DNA of 64,000 nucleotides from Hyphomicrobiales bacterium (GTDB lineage Bacteria; Pseudomonadota; Alphaproteobacteria; Rhizobiales; Rhizobiaceae). A program made the translations under genes and the position numbers. The DNA is taken from contig UBTF01000012.1 of the NCBI GenBank assembly GCA_900468285.1, positions 1 to 64,000 of the forward strand, given 5' to 3'. Every line of letters starts with the position of its first letter. Within the stretch, counting starts at the first letter, position 1. This document shows, piece after piece, positions 17,936-27,262 of the stretch. The notes below the pieces were generated by a model. That model had not been told where the DNA came from. It did not search any database and was given only the letters and a program-made list of their open reading frames with translations.

Positions 17936-20170
17936 ATGACACTTCCAAATCATATTCAGATCACCCCGGAACTCATTGCATCCCATGGGCTCAAGCCCGA
18001 TGAATACCAGCGCATCCTTGATCTCATTGGACGCGAGCCGACCTTCACGGAACTCGGCATTTTCTCGGCCATGTGGAACGAGCACTGCTCCTACAAGTCT
18101 TCAAAGAAGTGGCTGAAGACCCTGCCGACCACCGGACCGCGCGTCGTCCAGGGTCCCGGCGAAAACGCAGGCGTCGTGGATATCGATGATGGCGATGTCG
18201 TTGTCTTCAAGATGGAGAGCCACAACCATCCGTCCTATATCGAACCCTACCAGGGCGCAGCTACTGGCGTTGGCGGCATTCTTCGCGACGTCTTCACCAT
18301 GGGCGCACGCCCCATCGCTGCCATGAACGCTTTGCGTTTCGGCGCGCCTGACCATCCGAAGACCCGCCACCTCGTGGCTGGCGTCGTCGCCGGTGTCGGC
18401 GGTTACGGCAACTCTTTCGGTGTGCCGACGGTTGGCGGTGAAGTCGAGTTTGATCCCCGCTACAACGGCAATATTCTCGTCAATGCGTTTGCCGCCGGTC
18501 TGGCGAAGTCGGACGCGATCTTCCTGTCCGAAGCCAAGGGCGTTGGCCTGCCGGTCGTCTATCTCGGTGCAAAAACGGGCCGTGATGGCGTTGGTGGTGC
18601 AACCATGGCATCCGCCGAGTTCGACGAATCGATTGAAGAAAAACGCCCGACAGTTCAAGTCGGCGACCCCTTTACCGAAAAGTGCCTGCTGGAAGCCTGC
18701 CTCGAACTGATGAAGACGGGTGCCGTCATCGCCATTCAGGATATGGGCGCGGCTGGTCTCACCTGCTCCGCCGTCGAGATGGGCGCCAAGGGCGATCTCG
18801 GCATTGAGTTGAACCTCGATCAGGTTCCTGTTCGCGAAGAGCGCATGACCGCCTACGAGATGATGCTGTCGGAAAGCCAGGAGCGTATGCTCATGGTTCT
18901 TGAACCATCCAAGGAAGATGTCGCCAAGGCAATTTTCGTCAAGTGGGGTCTGGATTTCGCCATCGTCGGCAAGACCACGGATGATCTGCGCTTCCGCGTT
19001 CTCCACAATGGTGAGGAAGTCGCCAACCTGCCGATCAAGGATCTGGGCGATCAGGCGCCGGAATACGACCGTCCATGGACGCCTGCAAAGGTTGCCGCTC
19101 CCCTGGCAGAGAATGATATTCCCCAGGCCGATATTGCCGACGCACTCCTGACGCTCGTCGGTTCCGCAAACAACTCCTCACGTCGCTGGGTCTACGAGCA
19201 ATATGACACGCTGATCCAGGGCAACTCCCTTCAGCTTCCGGGCGGTGATGCCGGTGTCGTGCGCGTCGAAGGCCACAATAAGAAGGCGCTTGCCTTCTCG
19301 TCTGACGTAACGCCACGCTACGTGGAAGCCGATGCTTTCGAGGGTGGCAAACAGGCGGTGGCAGAATGCTGGCGCAACATTACCGCAACCGGCGCATTGC
19401 CGCTGGCTGCGACTGATAACCTTAACTTCGGCAATCCGGAAAAGCCCGAAATCATGAGCCAGCTGGTTCATGCCATCAAGGGCATTGGCGAAGCCTGCCG
19501 CGTTCTGGAATTCCCGATCGTTTCCGGCAACGTCTCGCTCTATAACGAGACCAATGGTCAGGCGATCTTGCCCACCCCAACCATCGGCGGCGTTGGCCTG
19601 CTGGCCGATTGGGCCAAGATGGCCCGCATCCGCTTTGCAGCAAGCGATGATATCATTCTGCTGGCCGGTGCCCCTGAGGGTCTTGGTTCGCATATCGGCC
19701 AGTCGGTCTATATGCGCGATGTCCACAACCGCATCGATGGCCCTGCCCCGCATGTGGATCTGTCTCACGAAAAGAAGACCGGCGATTTCGTTCGCGGCGT
19801 CATCACCGACGGGCTTACCAGCGCAGTTCATGACTGCTCATCTGGCGGTCTTGCCCTTGCCGTTGCCGAAATGGCAATCGCATCCGATATCGGCGCAACG
19901 ATCGATGCTGTCGAAGGCCACAATCCTGTCCTGACATTCTATGGGGAAGATCAGGGTCGCTACGTCTTGACGGTCAGCCAATCCAATCTCGAAACCGTGA
20001 CGAAGCGGGCCGCTGCCGCAGGCGTATCACTTGCCGCAATCGGCAAGACTGGCGGCTCTGCCGTAAAGCTGGGTAAGGCCCGCAGCGTGGAGATTAAAGA
20101 ATTGCGTTCGGCCCATGAATCATGGTTCCCTCAATTCATGGACGGCGAGACTCTCGTCGCTGCAGAATAA
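17936..20170 (+). CDS. purL: FGAM synthase large subunit PurL (small form)
   Basis: A 744-residue ATP-dependent amidotransferase subunit that converts FGAR to FGAM using ammonia from PurQ. It is the short PurL type that pairs with PurS and PurQ. Conserved stretches include [15 protein letters not shown] near residue 43, the ATP/Mg region [11 protein letters not shown] and [15 protein letters not shown]. The ATG at 17936 gives [19 protein letters not shown], the family start; a GTG nine bases earlier is less likely. The next gene, bolA, starts 19 bases after the stop, so the two are probably co-transcribed. Confidence 0.97.
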   Translation: MTLPNHIQITPELIASHGLKPDEYQRILDLIGREPTFTELGIFSAMWNEHCSYKSSKKWLKTLPTTGPRVVQGPGENAGVVDIDDGDVVVFKMESHNHPSYIEPYQGAATGVGGILRDVFTMGARPIAAMNALRFGAPDHPKTRHLVAGVVAGVGGYGNSFGVPTVGGEVEFDPRYNGNILVNAFAAGLAKSDAIFLSEAKGVGLPVVYLGAKTGRDGVGGATMASAEFDESIEEKRPTVQVGDPFTEKCLLEACLELMKTGAVIAIQDMGAAGLTCSAVEMGAKGDLGIELNLDQVPVREERMTAYEMMLSESQERMLMVLEPSKEDVAKAIFVKWGLDFAIVGKTTDDLRFRVLHNGEEVANLPIKDLGDQAPEYDRPWTPAKVAAPLAENDIPQADIADALLTLVGSANNSSRRWVYEQYDTLIQGNSLQLPGGDAGVVRVEGHNKKALAFSSDVTPRYVEADAFEGGKQAVAECWRNITATGALPLAATDNLNFGNPEKPEIMSQLVHAIKGIGEACRVLEFPIVSGNVSLYNETNGQAILPTPTIGGVGLLADWAKMARIRFAASDDIILLAGAPEGLGSHIGQSVYMRDVHNRIDGPAPHVDLSHEKKTGDFVRGVITDGLTSAVHDCSSGGLALAVAEMAIASDIGATIDAVEGHNPVLTFYGEDQGRYVLTVSQSNLETVTKRAAAAGVSLAAIGKTGGSAVKLGKARSVEIKELRSAHESWFPQFMDGETLVAAE

Positions 20171-20189
20171 GAATTGAGGAGTGAACACC

Positions 20190-20423
20190 ATGCCCATGAA
20201 GCCCGGCGACATCGAGGACATGATTAAGGCCGGAATTCCCGGAGCAAAAGTAACCATTCGCGATCTGGCCGGTGACGGCGATCATTATGCGGCAGAAGTC
20301 GTGGCGGAAGCCTTCAAGGGCAAGACGCGCGTACAACAGCACCAGATGGTTTACGACGCATTGAAGGGCAATATGGGCGGCGTTCTGCATGCCCTCGCAC
20401 TGCAAACGTCCGCACCGGACTGA
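20190..20423 (+). CDS. BolA/IbaG family protein
   Basis: This 77-residue protein has the BolA fold, with the conserved DHYAAEVVAEAFKGK segment and an invariant His in QHQMVYDAL. BolA proteins bind monothiol glutaredoxins and a shared [2Fe-2S] cluster and take part in iron sensing. A GAGGA Shine-Dalgarno (20176-20180) best fits the ATG at 20190; the GTG at 20181 is too close. The usual glutaredoxin partner grxD does not follow here. Confidence 0.88.
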   Translation: MPMKPGDIEDMIKAGIPGAKVTIRDLAGDGDHYAAEVVAEAFKGKTRVQQHQMVYDALKGNMGGVLHALALQTSAPD

Positions 20424-20445
20424 TTCAGTCCCCCTGCAATTAAAA

Positions 20446-20478
20446 GGCCCGCGCGAAGAACTTCGCGCGGGCCTTTTT
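20446..20478 (+). terminator. Bidirectional terminator
   Basis: A perfect 13-bp stem (GGCCCGCGCGAAG with CTTCGCGCGGGCC, two-base loop) has TTTTT on the plus side and AAAA before it, so it can end purL-bolA and the converging gene. Confidence 0.92.
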
Positions 20479-20512
20479 GTTAGACGTCACAGGCACCAGT
20501 GCCCGGGGAATA

Positions 20513-21661
20513 TTACATTTGCGGCGGCCTGGACGAACGCAGATTGGCGAAAGATGCTGCGGGCAAAGGGCCTGCCGTCAACAGCGCGAAATCGTAACCT
20601 GATGCACGATCGGACCCCAGAACATACTGACGGTGCATCCGCAGGAAGTTCCGCTTGTTTTTCCGGTATCGTTCATCGGAAAGTGAATGCTTGAACCTGA
20701 TGGGAACGATTGTCGGCTGGGGTGCATCTTCGTGCCCCGTCAGCTTGGCGGTATTGCACTTGTAGAGATGGATGGGGTCTGTCAGGCACTGGATATCAAA
20801 CCAGACCACATCTTCATGGTGAGCCATCACTCCTATGCTCTGACGCAATCTGGCAGCGCTGGACAGCAACCCGCACTGCAGCGCCGCGCCGCCGAGCGTA
20901 ACGAAGGTCACCCGTCGATTGGTGAAAGCGTCTGCCTTCAGCTCCAGCAGGCGCCCAGCAACGGCTAGCGCAAGACTTGCGCCCATGCTGTGAGAAACGA
21001 ACAGAACCTCGTCAGCGGGCTGTTCCAGCGCCTTGAGAACAAGCTCAGCCTTTTTCTCGATCCAGTCTCTGGCCATCGGGTCTTCCTGCGCAACTTTCAA
21101 CGCAAAGCGCCAATCGGCAAAGAGATGCAATGTGTGAAACCGCTCCGAAAACGGCATCACACCCTTCATGAAGAAAAGCCATGCCAGCGGAATGGTAAGC
21201 ACGAGCAAAAGCGCCGAGACACCCAATAAAAGAGGCAGAACGGCAATAAATAGAGAGCCGATGCCACCGAGCAGGATGAAAAGAAACGGAAAGAGAAAAA
21301 ACAGGCCAAAACGCCAGGCGTGCTTGAAATAGGCTGCGGCTCCGCCCTCGCGGACTATGCCCTGCCCGGCCTCAAAGCCAAGGGCGATCTGTTTCCACAC
21401 CGGGGCATCGCGCAGCTGCGAAATCAGATCATTATGGTCATGAATGTAGATGGTGGCCCGAGTCGTATGTCCATCGTGAACCGCCCGCACATCCATCCGG
21501 TCACCACCTTCGGAGCGTATGACATTTCCGACGGTATAATCGACACCAAACGTCGCGCCGGATTGCGCGGCGCTGCGCGCATACCGCCTCTGATGCGCCA
21601 CGGCATCCAGCGGATCGAAGCCGGGAAAGTAAAAGACCAGTCGCGACGACACCTTCGTCAT
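20513..21661 (-). CDS. Membrane-associated alpha/beta-hydrolase-like protein
   Basis: This 382-residue protein opens with a strand and LVFYFPGFDPLDA, like the first strand and oxyanion loop of lipases. A central hydrophobic block (about residues 115-170) contains two or more membrane helices. Further on comes the nucleophile elbow VSHSMGAS (about 225-232). This arrangement is a hydrolase fold interrupted by membrane helices. A candidate acid residue and His are not certain. It converges on bolA, with a shared terminator between. Substrate unknown. Confidence 0.68.
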   Translation of the reverse strand: MTKVSSRLVFYFPGFDPLDAVAHQRRYARSAAQSGATFGVDYTVGNVIRSEGGDRMDVRAVHDGHTTRATIYIHDHNDLISQLRDAPVWKQIALGFEAGQGIVREGGAAAYFKHAWRFGLFFLFPFLFILLGGIGSLFIAVLPLLLGVSALLLVLTIPLAWLFFMKGVMPFSERFHTLHLFADWRFALKVAQEDPMARDWIEKKAELVLKALEQPADEVLFVSHSMGASLALAVAGRLLELKADAFTNRRVTFVTLGGAALQCGLLSSAARLRQSIGVMAHHEDVVWFDIQCLTDPIHLYKCNTAKLTGHEDAPQPTIVPIRFKHSLSDERYRKNKRNFLRMHRQYVLGSDRASGYDFALLTAGPLPAASFANLRSSRPPQM

Positions 21662-21802
21662 GGAAGCAATCCTAAAAAGGGCAGCCCCTTAAAGTCGCTC
21701 GACACTGGTCGGGGCACCAAACCTATACTTCACACTGGCAACCATCAGGTCGCGAAATCCATCTTGGATATTGCATGAAGAAATGCAGCGGAAATACTGA
21801 TA

Positions 21803-21831
21803 AAAAAGAAAAAACCCGCCGAAGCGGGTTT
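21803..21831 (-). terminator. Terminator of tRNA-Leu
   Basis: On the minus strand AAACCCGC-TTCG-GCGGGTTT is followed by a T-rich run. It begins four bases after the CCA end of the tRNA. Confidence 0.85.
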
Positions 21832-21834
21832 CTT

Positions 21835-21919
21835 TGGTGCGGTCGAGAAGACTCGAACTTCCACGGGTTGCCCCACAGCGACCTCAACGCTGCGCGTCTA
21901 CCAATTCCGCCACGACCGC
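21835..21919 (-). tRNA. tRNA-Leu (anticodon GAG)
   Basis: The minus strand folds as an 85-base type II tRNA with encoded CCA. The acceptor stem is GCGGTCG/CGACCGC, the anticodon loop is TTGAGGT giving GAG, a variable arm is present, and the T loop is TTCGAGT. It decodes CUC/CUU leucine codons. A promoter lies upstream and a terminator downstream. Confidence 0.95.
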
Positions 21920-21955
21920 ATCGTGGTAGATGCCGACTTGCGCCGACGGAGGTGC

Positions 21956-21984
21956 ATGTAGCAAAAGGATTTTGGGTGCACAAG
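21956..21984 (-). promoter_or_regulatory. Promoter of tRNA-Leu
   Basis: On the minus strand CTTGTG, 17 bases, CTACAT: a close match to the rhizobial consensus. The -10 ends about 36 bases before the tRNA. Confidence 0.6.
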
Positions 21985-22107
21985 AGCGTCATGACAGATT
22001 TTTGAAATTAAAAATCGAACGCATCCACCCTATATGAAAGAAGCCCGCAAATGCCGGGCTTGCAGCCCTTATTTCATTCTGCGAGAAGGCTGTGGAAAGG
22101 ACATTTC

Positions 22108-22833
22108 ATGCTCACACGCACAGATATTCAGACCGATATGTTTCCAACGCCGGGGTCTGCGCCCGTTCGCTGGCGAATCTCCGATGGTCTCGTCCCTTAC
22201 GAACAGGCCATTACAGAGATGGAAAGAGAAGTCGCGGCCATCGCTGCGGGAGAAGCGGATGAACTCGTCTGGCTGCTGGAGCACCCTGCCCTTTACACCG
22301 CCGGAACGAGCGCAAATGCTGCGGACCTGATCGAGCCCAATCGTTTCCCGGTATTTGCCACTGGTCGCGGCGGCGAATACACCTATCACGGCCCTGGCCA
22401 GCGCGTGGTCTATGTCATGCTGGACCTCAAGCGGCGCAAACAGGATGTGCGCGCCTATGTGGCAGCCCTCGAAGATGTCATCATTCGCACGCTGGACAAG
22501 ATGAATGTGCGCGGCGAACGTCGTGAAGACAGGGTCGGCGTCTGGGTCCGGCGACCTGAAAAGCCTACCTTGCCTGACGGCTCCATGAGCGAAGACAAGA
22601 TCGCTGCGCTCGGCATTCGCCTTCGCAAATGGGTAAGCTTCCATGGACTGTCGATCAATGTCGAACCGGACCTGTCGCATTTCACCGGAATCGTTCCCTG
22701 CGGCATCACGCGATACGGCGTGACAAGTCTTGTCGATCTGGGATTGCCGGTTATGATGGAAGATGTCGATGTTCTGCTGCGCGAAGCTTTCGAGGAAGTG
22801 TTTGGTGCGGCCGAAAGCGAAATCGTCTTATAG
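22108..22833 (+). CDS. lipB: Octanoyl-ACP:protein N-octanoyltransferase
   Basis: A 241-residue enzyme that moves octanoate from acyl carrier protein to the lipoyl domains of dehydrogenase complexes, the first step of lipoate synthesis. The catalytic pair is visible: K164 in [13 protein letters not shown] and C198 in [12 protein letters not shown]. The [17 protein letters not shown] motif (about 86-102) is typical. The ATG at 22108 follows a TGGAAAGGA Shine-Dalgarno; the upstream start at 22051 is discarded. Confidence 0.95.
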   Translation: MLTRTDIQTDMFPTPGSAPVRWRISDGLVPYEQAITEMEREVAAIAAGEADELVWLLEHPALYTAGTSANAADLIEPNRFPVFATGRGGEYTYHGPGQRVVYVMLDLKRRKQDVRAYVAALEDVIIRTLDKMNVRGERREDRVGVWVRRPEKPTLPDGSMSEDKIAALGIRLRKWVSFHGLSINVEPDLSHFTGIVPCGITRYGVTSLVDLGLPVMMEDVDVLLREAFEEVFGAAESEIVL

Positions 22834-22947
22834 AATAACCGCCCGCGGCAACCTTTCGGGACTGCAGGGCGTTTTCTGCCGTTGCAGCGCCGGGTACCAA
22901 TCCAGTGTCTTGCTCAATCCCATAAACCGGAAAAACAGGTGACATCA

Positions 22948-24015
22948 ATGTTCACAACTTCAGCCTATGCCTGCGATGATGGCTCTTCACCGCTGAAATT
23001 CGCCACCATCAAGCGGCGTGATCCTGGTCCAAGGGACGTAGAGATCGAAATAGAATTCTGTGGCGTATGCCATTCCGACATCCACACGGCACGTGCAGAA
23101 TGGGCAGGCTCATTGTTTCCCTGCGTGCCCGGACATGAAATCGTTGGTCGCGTTGGCCGAATCGGCTCCGACGTCACGAAGTTCAAGACGGGCGACCGTG
23201 TCGGCGTCGGCTGTATTGTCGATAGCTGCCGTGATTGCGCAAGCTGCGCCGAGGGGTTGGAGCAATATTGCGAAAAAGGCATGACCGGCACCTACAATTC
23301 GCCGGACAAGGCCATGGGTGACGGCGCGCACACGCTGGGCGGCTATTCCTCCCACGTTGTTGTTGATGACCGCTACGTACTCAATATCCCGGAAGGTCTT
23401 GATCCCGCTGCGGCAGCTCCGCTTCTGTGCGCTGGCATTACCACCTACTCTCCACTCCGTCACTGGAATGCTGGTCCCGGCACGAGAGTAGGCGTTGTGG
23501 GTCTGGGTGGACTTGGCCATATGGCCGTCAAGATCGCCAATGCCATGGGTGCGACAGTCGTTATGATCACCACCTCCCCCGGCAAGGCAGAGGACGCCAA
23601 GAAGCTCGGTGCCCATGAGGTGATCGTTTCCAAGGATGCAGAACAGATGAAGAAGGCTGCTTCCAGCCTTGATCTTATCATCGATGCTGTGGCCGCAGAC
23701 CACAACATCGATTCCTACATCGCGCTGCTCAAGCGCGATGGCGCACTGGTGCAGGTCGGCGCGCCTGAAAAGCCGCTGTCCGTCCATGCCTTCAGCCTCA
23801 TCCCAGGCCGCAAGACCTTTGCCGGTTCCATGATTGGTGGCATTCCGGAGACCCAGGAAATGCTGGATTTCTGCGCTGAGAATGGCATCGCCGCCGAAAT
23901 AGAGATGATCGAAATGGACCAGATCAACGAAGCTTACGAACGCATGATCAAGAGCGATGTGCGTTATCGTTTCGTAATCGATATGAAGAGCATGCCGAGG
24001 CAGGCCGCCGCCTGA
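22948..24015 (+). CDS. Zinc-dependent NAD(P) alcohol dehydrogenase (CAD/YahK type)
   Basis: This 355-residue medium-chain dehydrogenase interconverts alcohols and aldehydes. Catalytic zinc ligands are C41 (GVCHSD), H63 (PGHE) and C161 (LLCAGITTY). The structural zinc is bound by C94, C97, C100 and C108. The Rossmann motif GLGGLG is at 185-190. The motif pattern matches the cinnamyl alcohol dehydrogenase/YahK branch of broad aldehyde reductases, usually NADPH-linked. ATG 22948 gives the family N-terminus; 22 upstream codons are discarded. A terminator follows. Confidence 0.92.
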   Translation: MFTTSAYACDDGSSPLKFATIKRRDPGPRDVEIEIEFCGVCHSDIHTARAEWAGSLFPCVPGHEIVGRVGRIGSDVTKFKTGDRVGVGCIVDSCRDCASCAEGLEQYCEKGMTGTYNSPDKAMGDGAHTLGGYSSHVVVDDRYVLNIPEGLDPAAAAPLLCAGITTYSPLRHWNAGPGTRVGVVGLGGLGHMAVKIANAMGATVVMITTSPGKAEDAKKLGAHEVIVSKDAEQMKKAASSLDLIIDAVAADHNIDSYIALLKRDGALVQVGAPEKPLSVHAFSLIPGRKTFAGSMIGGIPETQEMLDFCAENGIAAEIEMIEMDQINEAYERMIKSDVRYRFVIDMKSMPRQAAA

Positions 24016-24035
24016 TCCAGCTTGATTGAAACAAT

Positions 24036-24065
24036 AAAACCCGCCGGTCACTCGGCGGGTTTTTT
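24036..24065 (+). terminator. Terminator after the alcohol dehydrogenase gene
   Basis: A CCCGCCG/CGGCGGG stem extended by A-T pairs, with a six-base loop, is followed by a T run. Confidence 0.9.
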
Positions 24066-24169
24066 ATTGATCTTCAGCATTTTGGAAATGCTTCGAGACT
24101 GATTTCAGGGCCACGTCGCCTTGTGGTCCAAACCACACCACCTGAAATCATGAAGCGCAGTGTCTTGCG

Positions 24170-24394
24170 TCAGGAAAGCGTCCGGTCGTCCGTAAGATCG
24201 CTTTCTGGAACCTGGGTGCTGGCAAGGGCAACAATTGCCAATACGGCATGTTGACGGTCCCAACCCGCACCTTCCGCCTTTTCCAACAATCCATGGATCG
24301 AAGGTTCGAGGGCGAATTGGCATTCAGCCTGATAATCCATCGTGTCGACCGAGAGCGACGGAGAATTGATCAAAGCGCGCATTAAGCACTCCAT
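24170..24394 (-). CDS. Small hypothetical protein
   Basis: This 74-residue acidic, helical protein has no recognised domain. Strong support for a real gene is the Shine-Dalgarno AGGAGG about nine bases before the ATG at 24394. A second ATG four codons later (MRALINSPS) also has a GGAG-like sequence before it. The sequence includes SLSVDTMDYQAECQFALEP. It stands alone on the minus strand. Confidence 0.6.
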   Translation of the reverse strand: MECLMRALINSPSLSVDTMDYQAECQFALEPSIHGLLEKAEGAGWDRQHAVLAIVALASTQVPESDLTDDRTLS

Positions 24395-24639
24395 TCTGTC
24401 GCGCCTCCTGAATATGATTCCAGGAAACGCTCAAGTTCAAACGCCTGGGAACCTGCCCACCATGATAGTGGCCGAGTGCCCAAGCTACGAATCCCCCAGC
24501 GGCAGGGAGATTCTGATATATGTGCCTATGTGTCAAGTTCATGAAGGGTAATGAACAACATCTCCCAACGTTTTCCACCCGCTCTCCGCGTGCAACTCAT
24601 GCAAAAACTATACGAAAACGTGCAAACGCACGATTTCGT

Positions 24640-24873
24640 TTAGTAATCTCTCTTCGGCTTGCGCCTCCAGATAAGCATTGCCATCAGAAAAAGTGAGAAC
24701 AGAACGAACCACGTGAGTGGGAAAGCCAGGAACAAACCCGCGTAGCCGCAGCCCTCTCCAAAACACGCGCCCAGCGCCCCAGCCTGAGCCATGACGGTCA
24801 CGGATGCCGCGGCCGCAATTCCGCTGACGACAACTCCCGCCACAAGAATCAATATATTGGTTACAACTCTCAT
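24640..24873 (-). CDS. Small two-helix membrane protein
   Basis: This 77-residue protein has two hydrophobic segments (about residues 4-30 and 42-66) and a positively charged C-terminus (RRKPKRDY), suggesting an inner-membrane hairpin. Two cysteines (ACFGEGC) fall between the helices. No Shine-Dalgarno is clear. A GTG directly before the ATG could also serve as start. Function unknown. Confidence 0.45.
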   Translation of the reverse strand: MRVVTNILILVAGVVVSGIAAAASVTVMAQAGALGACFGEGCGYAGLFLAFPLTWFVLFSLFLMAMLIWRRKPKRDY

Positions 24874-25359
24874 CACCGATGATTATGATCGAGAATGAGA
24901 CGGCTTTAGGGACCGCCAAAGTCGATTGTCGATGTTTCGTGTGTGTGTTGCATGAATAAGACGTTCGAACGCTGAAACCCATCACGATGACCTACGTCGG
25001 CCCACGACTGGGCTGCAGTTCCATCTGATACAGCACTCTGTGACGACATCGGCGTCTGAAGATTGATCAGCCTCACTCTTCGCCCAACATCGCCTGATCG
25101 AATTCTCGTTAAGCTTAAGCTCCCTCGCCCACGCCTACCCTCATTTCATCGCGGGGAATGCAGCCGAGAGGGCGAAAAGAACCATATGCTCTAGATAATG
25201 ATTGCAGTGGGCAAAAACCTGAATGCAATCTAAAATATTATAGGATACGTTTTTATTATCTTAAGTTGTACTCGGTTATGGGTGATTTGCGCTGCCAAGC
25301 GCGTTCGCAACGCACAGGAATGAGCACATCGCATGTCCCGTGAGACATGAGGAGGAAAC
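24874..25359. other. Intergenic region before the collar genes
   Basis: About 490 bases without a convincing gene. The last 150 bases are AT-rich (around 25225-25270) and probably hold the promoter of the first collar gene, but no clean -35/-10 pair was found. The AGGAGG at 25349-25354 is the ribosome binding site of that gene. Confidence 0.5.
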
Positions 25360-26196
25360 ATGACATCAACCAAACAATCAGTTCGACGTGTCCTGGCCGG
25401 ATTGGCTAGCCTGGGGATGGTCGGCGGCTGGAGTGCTGCTCTGGGATCCCTGGCGATTGTCAGCGCCACGCCAGCAGAAGCTTGCAGCGATCAATCCTAT
25501 GTCGGGTCAATTTGTGCATTCCCGTTTGATTATTGCCCCAAAAACTACGTGCCAGCTGATGGTCGGCTGCTCTCCAAGAATGAATATCAGCCCTTATATG
25601 CTTTGATTGGCTCCACATATGGCAATGTGTCTGGCGACAACTTCGCCATTCCAGATCTTCGAGGACGTATGGTCGTAGGCACCGGGCAAAGCGTGGGTCT
25701 CGACAACATTCTACTTGGGCAAAAAGTGGGGCAAAGCTCAATCGTTTTGAATGAAAATCAGGTTCCACTGAGGCCGCACACCCACACCGCGACGTTTACT
25801 GGCACTGGCGGAGGAAAAAACACTATTAACGTGCCTGCGAGTGCCGGATCACTCGGCATAACCGCAACACTAAGTGCTGTGCAAACGCCCGGCGTCGCGC
25901 AACCTCGGACGGGGTCACTCCTCGGCATGGGTGGAAGTGGGAATCAGGCGGCGACGATATACGTTCCATCCAATTCAACGGCAACGCAAGTGCAGCTGGG
26001 AGGGCTGGACGTAAAGCTGACAGGCTCCTCGGGCAACGGTCCAATACAATTCAACGTCCCGACAGGAATCACAGGCGGAACTGTTGCTGTAGCATCTGCT
26101 GCGGCATCTCCGAGCGCCGGTGTCTCCACCCAGTCCCCAGGTCTGGGCCTAACAGTATGCATTGCCACAAACGGCCTGTTCCCCCCCAGACCGTAG
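25360..26196 (+). CDS. Secreted phage-tail-collar-domain protein, copy 1
   Basis: This 278-residue protein has a signal peptide (cleavage predicted near ATPAEA-C at about residue 43) and a tail collar domain of about 55 residues. The domain shows the family pattern: G-x-I-x-x-F, P..YVPADGRLL, YQPLYALIGSTYG, and FAIPDLRGRM. The rest is low-complexity, rich in Thr, Gly and Ser, like microcystin-dependent-protein (MdpB) relatives. Four cysteines may form disulfides. No other phage gene is nearby, so this is a secreted protein that borrowed a phage domain, not a prophage remnant. A perfect AGGAGG precedes the ATG. A paralogue follows 178 bases later. Confidence 0.8.
   Translation: MTSTKQSVRRVLAGLASLGMVGGWSAALGSLAIVSATPAEACSDQSYVGSICAFPFDYCPKNYVPADGRLLSKNEYQPLYALIGSTYGNVSGDNFAIPDLRGRMVVGTGQSVGLDNILLGQKVGQSSIVLNENQVPLRPHTHTATFTGTGGGKNTINVPASAGSLGITATLSAVQTPGVAQPRTGSLLGMGGSGNQAATIYVPSNSTATQVQLGGLDVKLTGSSGNGPIQFNVPTGITGGTVAVASAAASPSAGVSTQSPGLGLTVCIATNGLFPPRP
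25843..26081 (+). repeat. Homogenised segment, copy 1
   Basis: 239 bases aligning without gaps to 26858-27096 at about 90 percent identity (about two dozen mismatches counted by eye); the first 59 bases are identical. The flanking parts of the two genes are clearly more divergent. Confidence 0.85.
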
Positions 26197-26374
26197 GCAG
26201 CTGCAAAATGACATGCGAGAGGGATAAGCAAATCCTTTCAACACCCTTCAAAACTTCCGTCGAGCTCGACCTAAACACACGGATTGAGGTCCCCTGTTCG
26301 TCTGAGAACTTAAAGCCTGTTCTGGACCTATGGGACTTGGCCTAACGCATGCCTTGCGGACATAAGGAGAAACC

Positions 26375-27211
26375 ATGACATTATCAAAACAGTTAATGCG
26401 GCATTTGCTGGCCGGAATAACCAGCCTGGGAATGATATCCGGTTGGGGTGCCACCTTAGGAACTGTGGCGATCGTTAGCGCCACGCCAGCTGCAGCTTGT
26501 GACTACGAGTCCTATACCGGAACCATTTGTACATTTGCCTTTGATTGGTGCCCAGCCGGTTTCGTAAGGGCCGATAGCCAATTGCCGTCGATAGCACGAT
26601 ATAATGCTTTGTACTCCTTGATTGGCACGCTTTACGGCGGATACGGATCTGGATATTTTGCCGTTCCAGACCTCACGGGACGTGCGGTACTTAACAAAGG
26701 GGGCGGACCGGGTCTCGCTTATATCAACCTTTCTCAAAAGGTGGGGCATTCCAGGCTGGCTTTGGATATAAGTCAGGTCCCACTGAAACCCCACGTGCAC
26801 AGTGCGACATTTACCGGGAGTGGCGGAGGAACAACCCAGGTTACGGTGCCACCGAGCGCCGGATCACTCGGCATAACCGCAACACTAAGTGCTGTGCAAA
26901 CGCCCGGCGTCGCGCAGCCTCGGACCGGCTCGCTCCTCGGCATGGGTGGAAGTGGTAATCAGGCGGCGACGATCTCTGTCCCCTCCAATTCAACGGCGAC
27001 GCAAGTGCAACTGGGCGGACTGGACGTCAAGCTGACAGGCTCTGCGGGTAACGGTCAAATCGCATTCAACGTCCCGACTGGAATCACCGGCGGAACGATT
27101 TTTGTAGCGCCTGTGCAATCTCTTTCAAGCGAACAAGTCTCAATCCAGTCGCCCGGAATGGGCATGACCGTTTGCATTGTAACCGACGGAATATATCCCA
27201 GCAGACCATGA
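26375..27211 (+). CDS. Secreted phage-tail-collar-domain protein, copy 2
   Basis: This 278-residue paralogue of the gene before it has the same length and layout: signal peptide ending near ATPAAA-C, tail collar domain (YNALYSLIGTLYG, FAVPDLTGRAV), then Gly/Thr/Ser-rich tail. The collar region differs at many residues (WCPAGFVRADSQLP replaces YCPKNYVPADGRLL), while a central stretch is almost unchanged. A Shine-Dalgarno AAGGAG precedes the ATG. It converges on the autotransporter gene. A shared surface role is plausible but unproven. Confidence 0.8.
   Translation: MTLSKQLMRHLLAGITSLGMISGWGATLGTVAIVSATPAAACDYESYTGTICTFAFDWCPAGFVRADSQLPSIARYNALYSLIGTLYGGYGSGYFAVPDLTGRAVLNKGGGPGLAYINLSQKVGHSRLALDISQVPLKPHVHSATFTGSGGGTTQVTVPPSAGSLGITATLSAVQTPGVAQPRTGSLLGMGGSGNQAATISVPSNSTATQVQLGGLDVKLTGSAGNGQIAFNVPTGITGGTIFVAPVQSLSSEQVSIQSPGMGMTVCIVTDGIYPSRP
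26858..27096 (+). repeat. Homogenised segment, copy 2
   Basis: Partner of 25843-26081 at a constant offset of 1015 bases; see that entry. Confidence 0.85.
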
Positions 27212-27231
27212 CTTGGTCAAAACAAGGACAT

Positions 27232-27256
27232 TTGAAAGGGGCACCGCCCCTTTCAA
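27232..27256. terminator. Hairpin between convergent genes
   Basis: A perfect 11-bp stem (TTGAAAGGGGC with GCCCCTTTCAA, loop ACC) lies between the collar gene and the autotransporter gene. Neither side has a long T run, so strength is uncertain. Confidence 0.6.
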
Positions 27257-27262
27257 TGCGCG

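Noticed and set aside
24608-24985. 125-residue frame overlapping the small two-helix protein
   Set aside because: Its Cys/Arg-rich composition is that of a shifted frame; the overlapping frame has clean membrane helices.
25360-27211. Prophage remnant (tail collar proteins)
   Set aside because: Both have Sec signal peptides and no head, tail, lysis or integrase genes are nearby.
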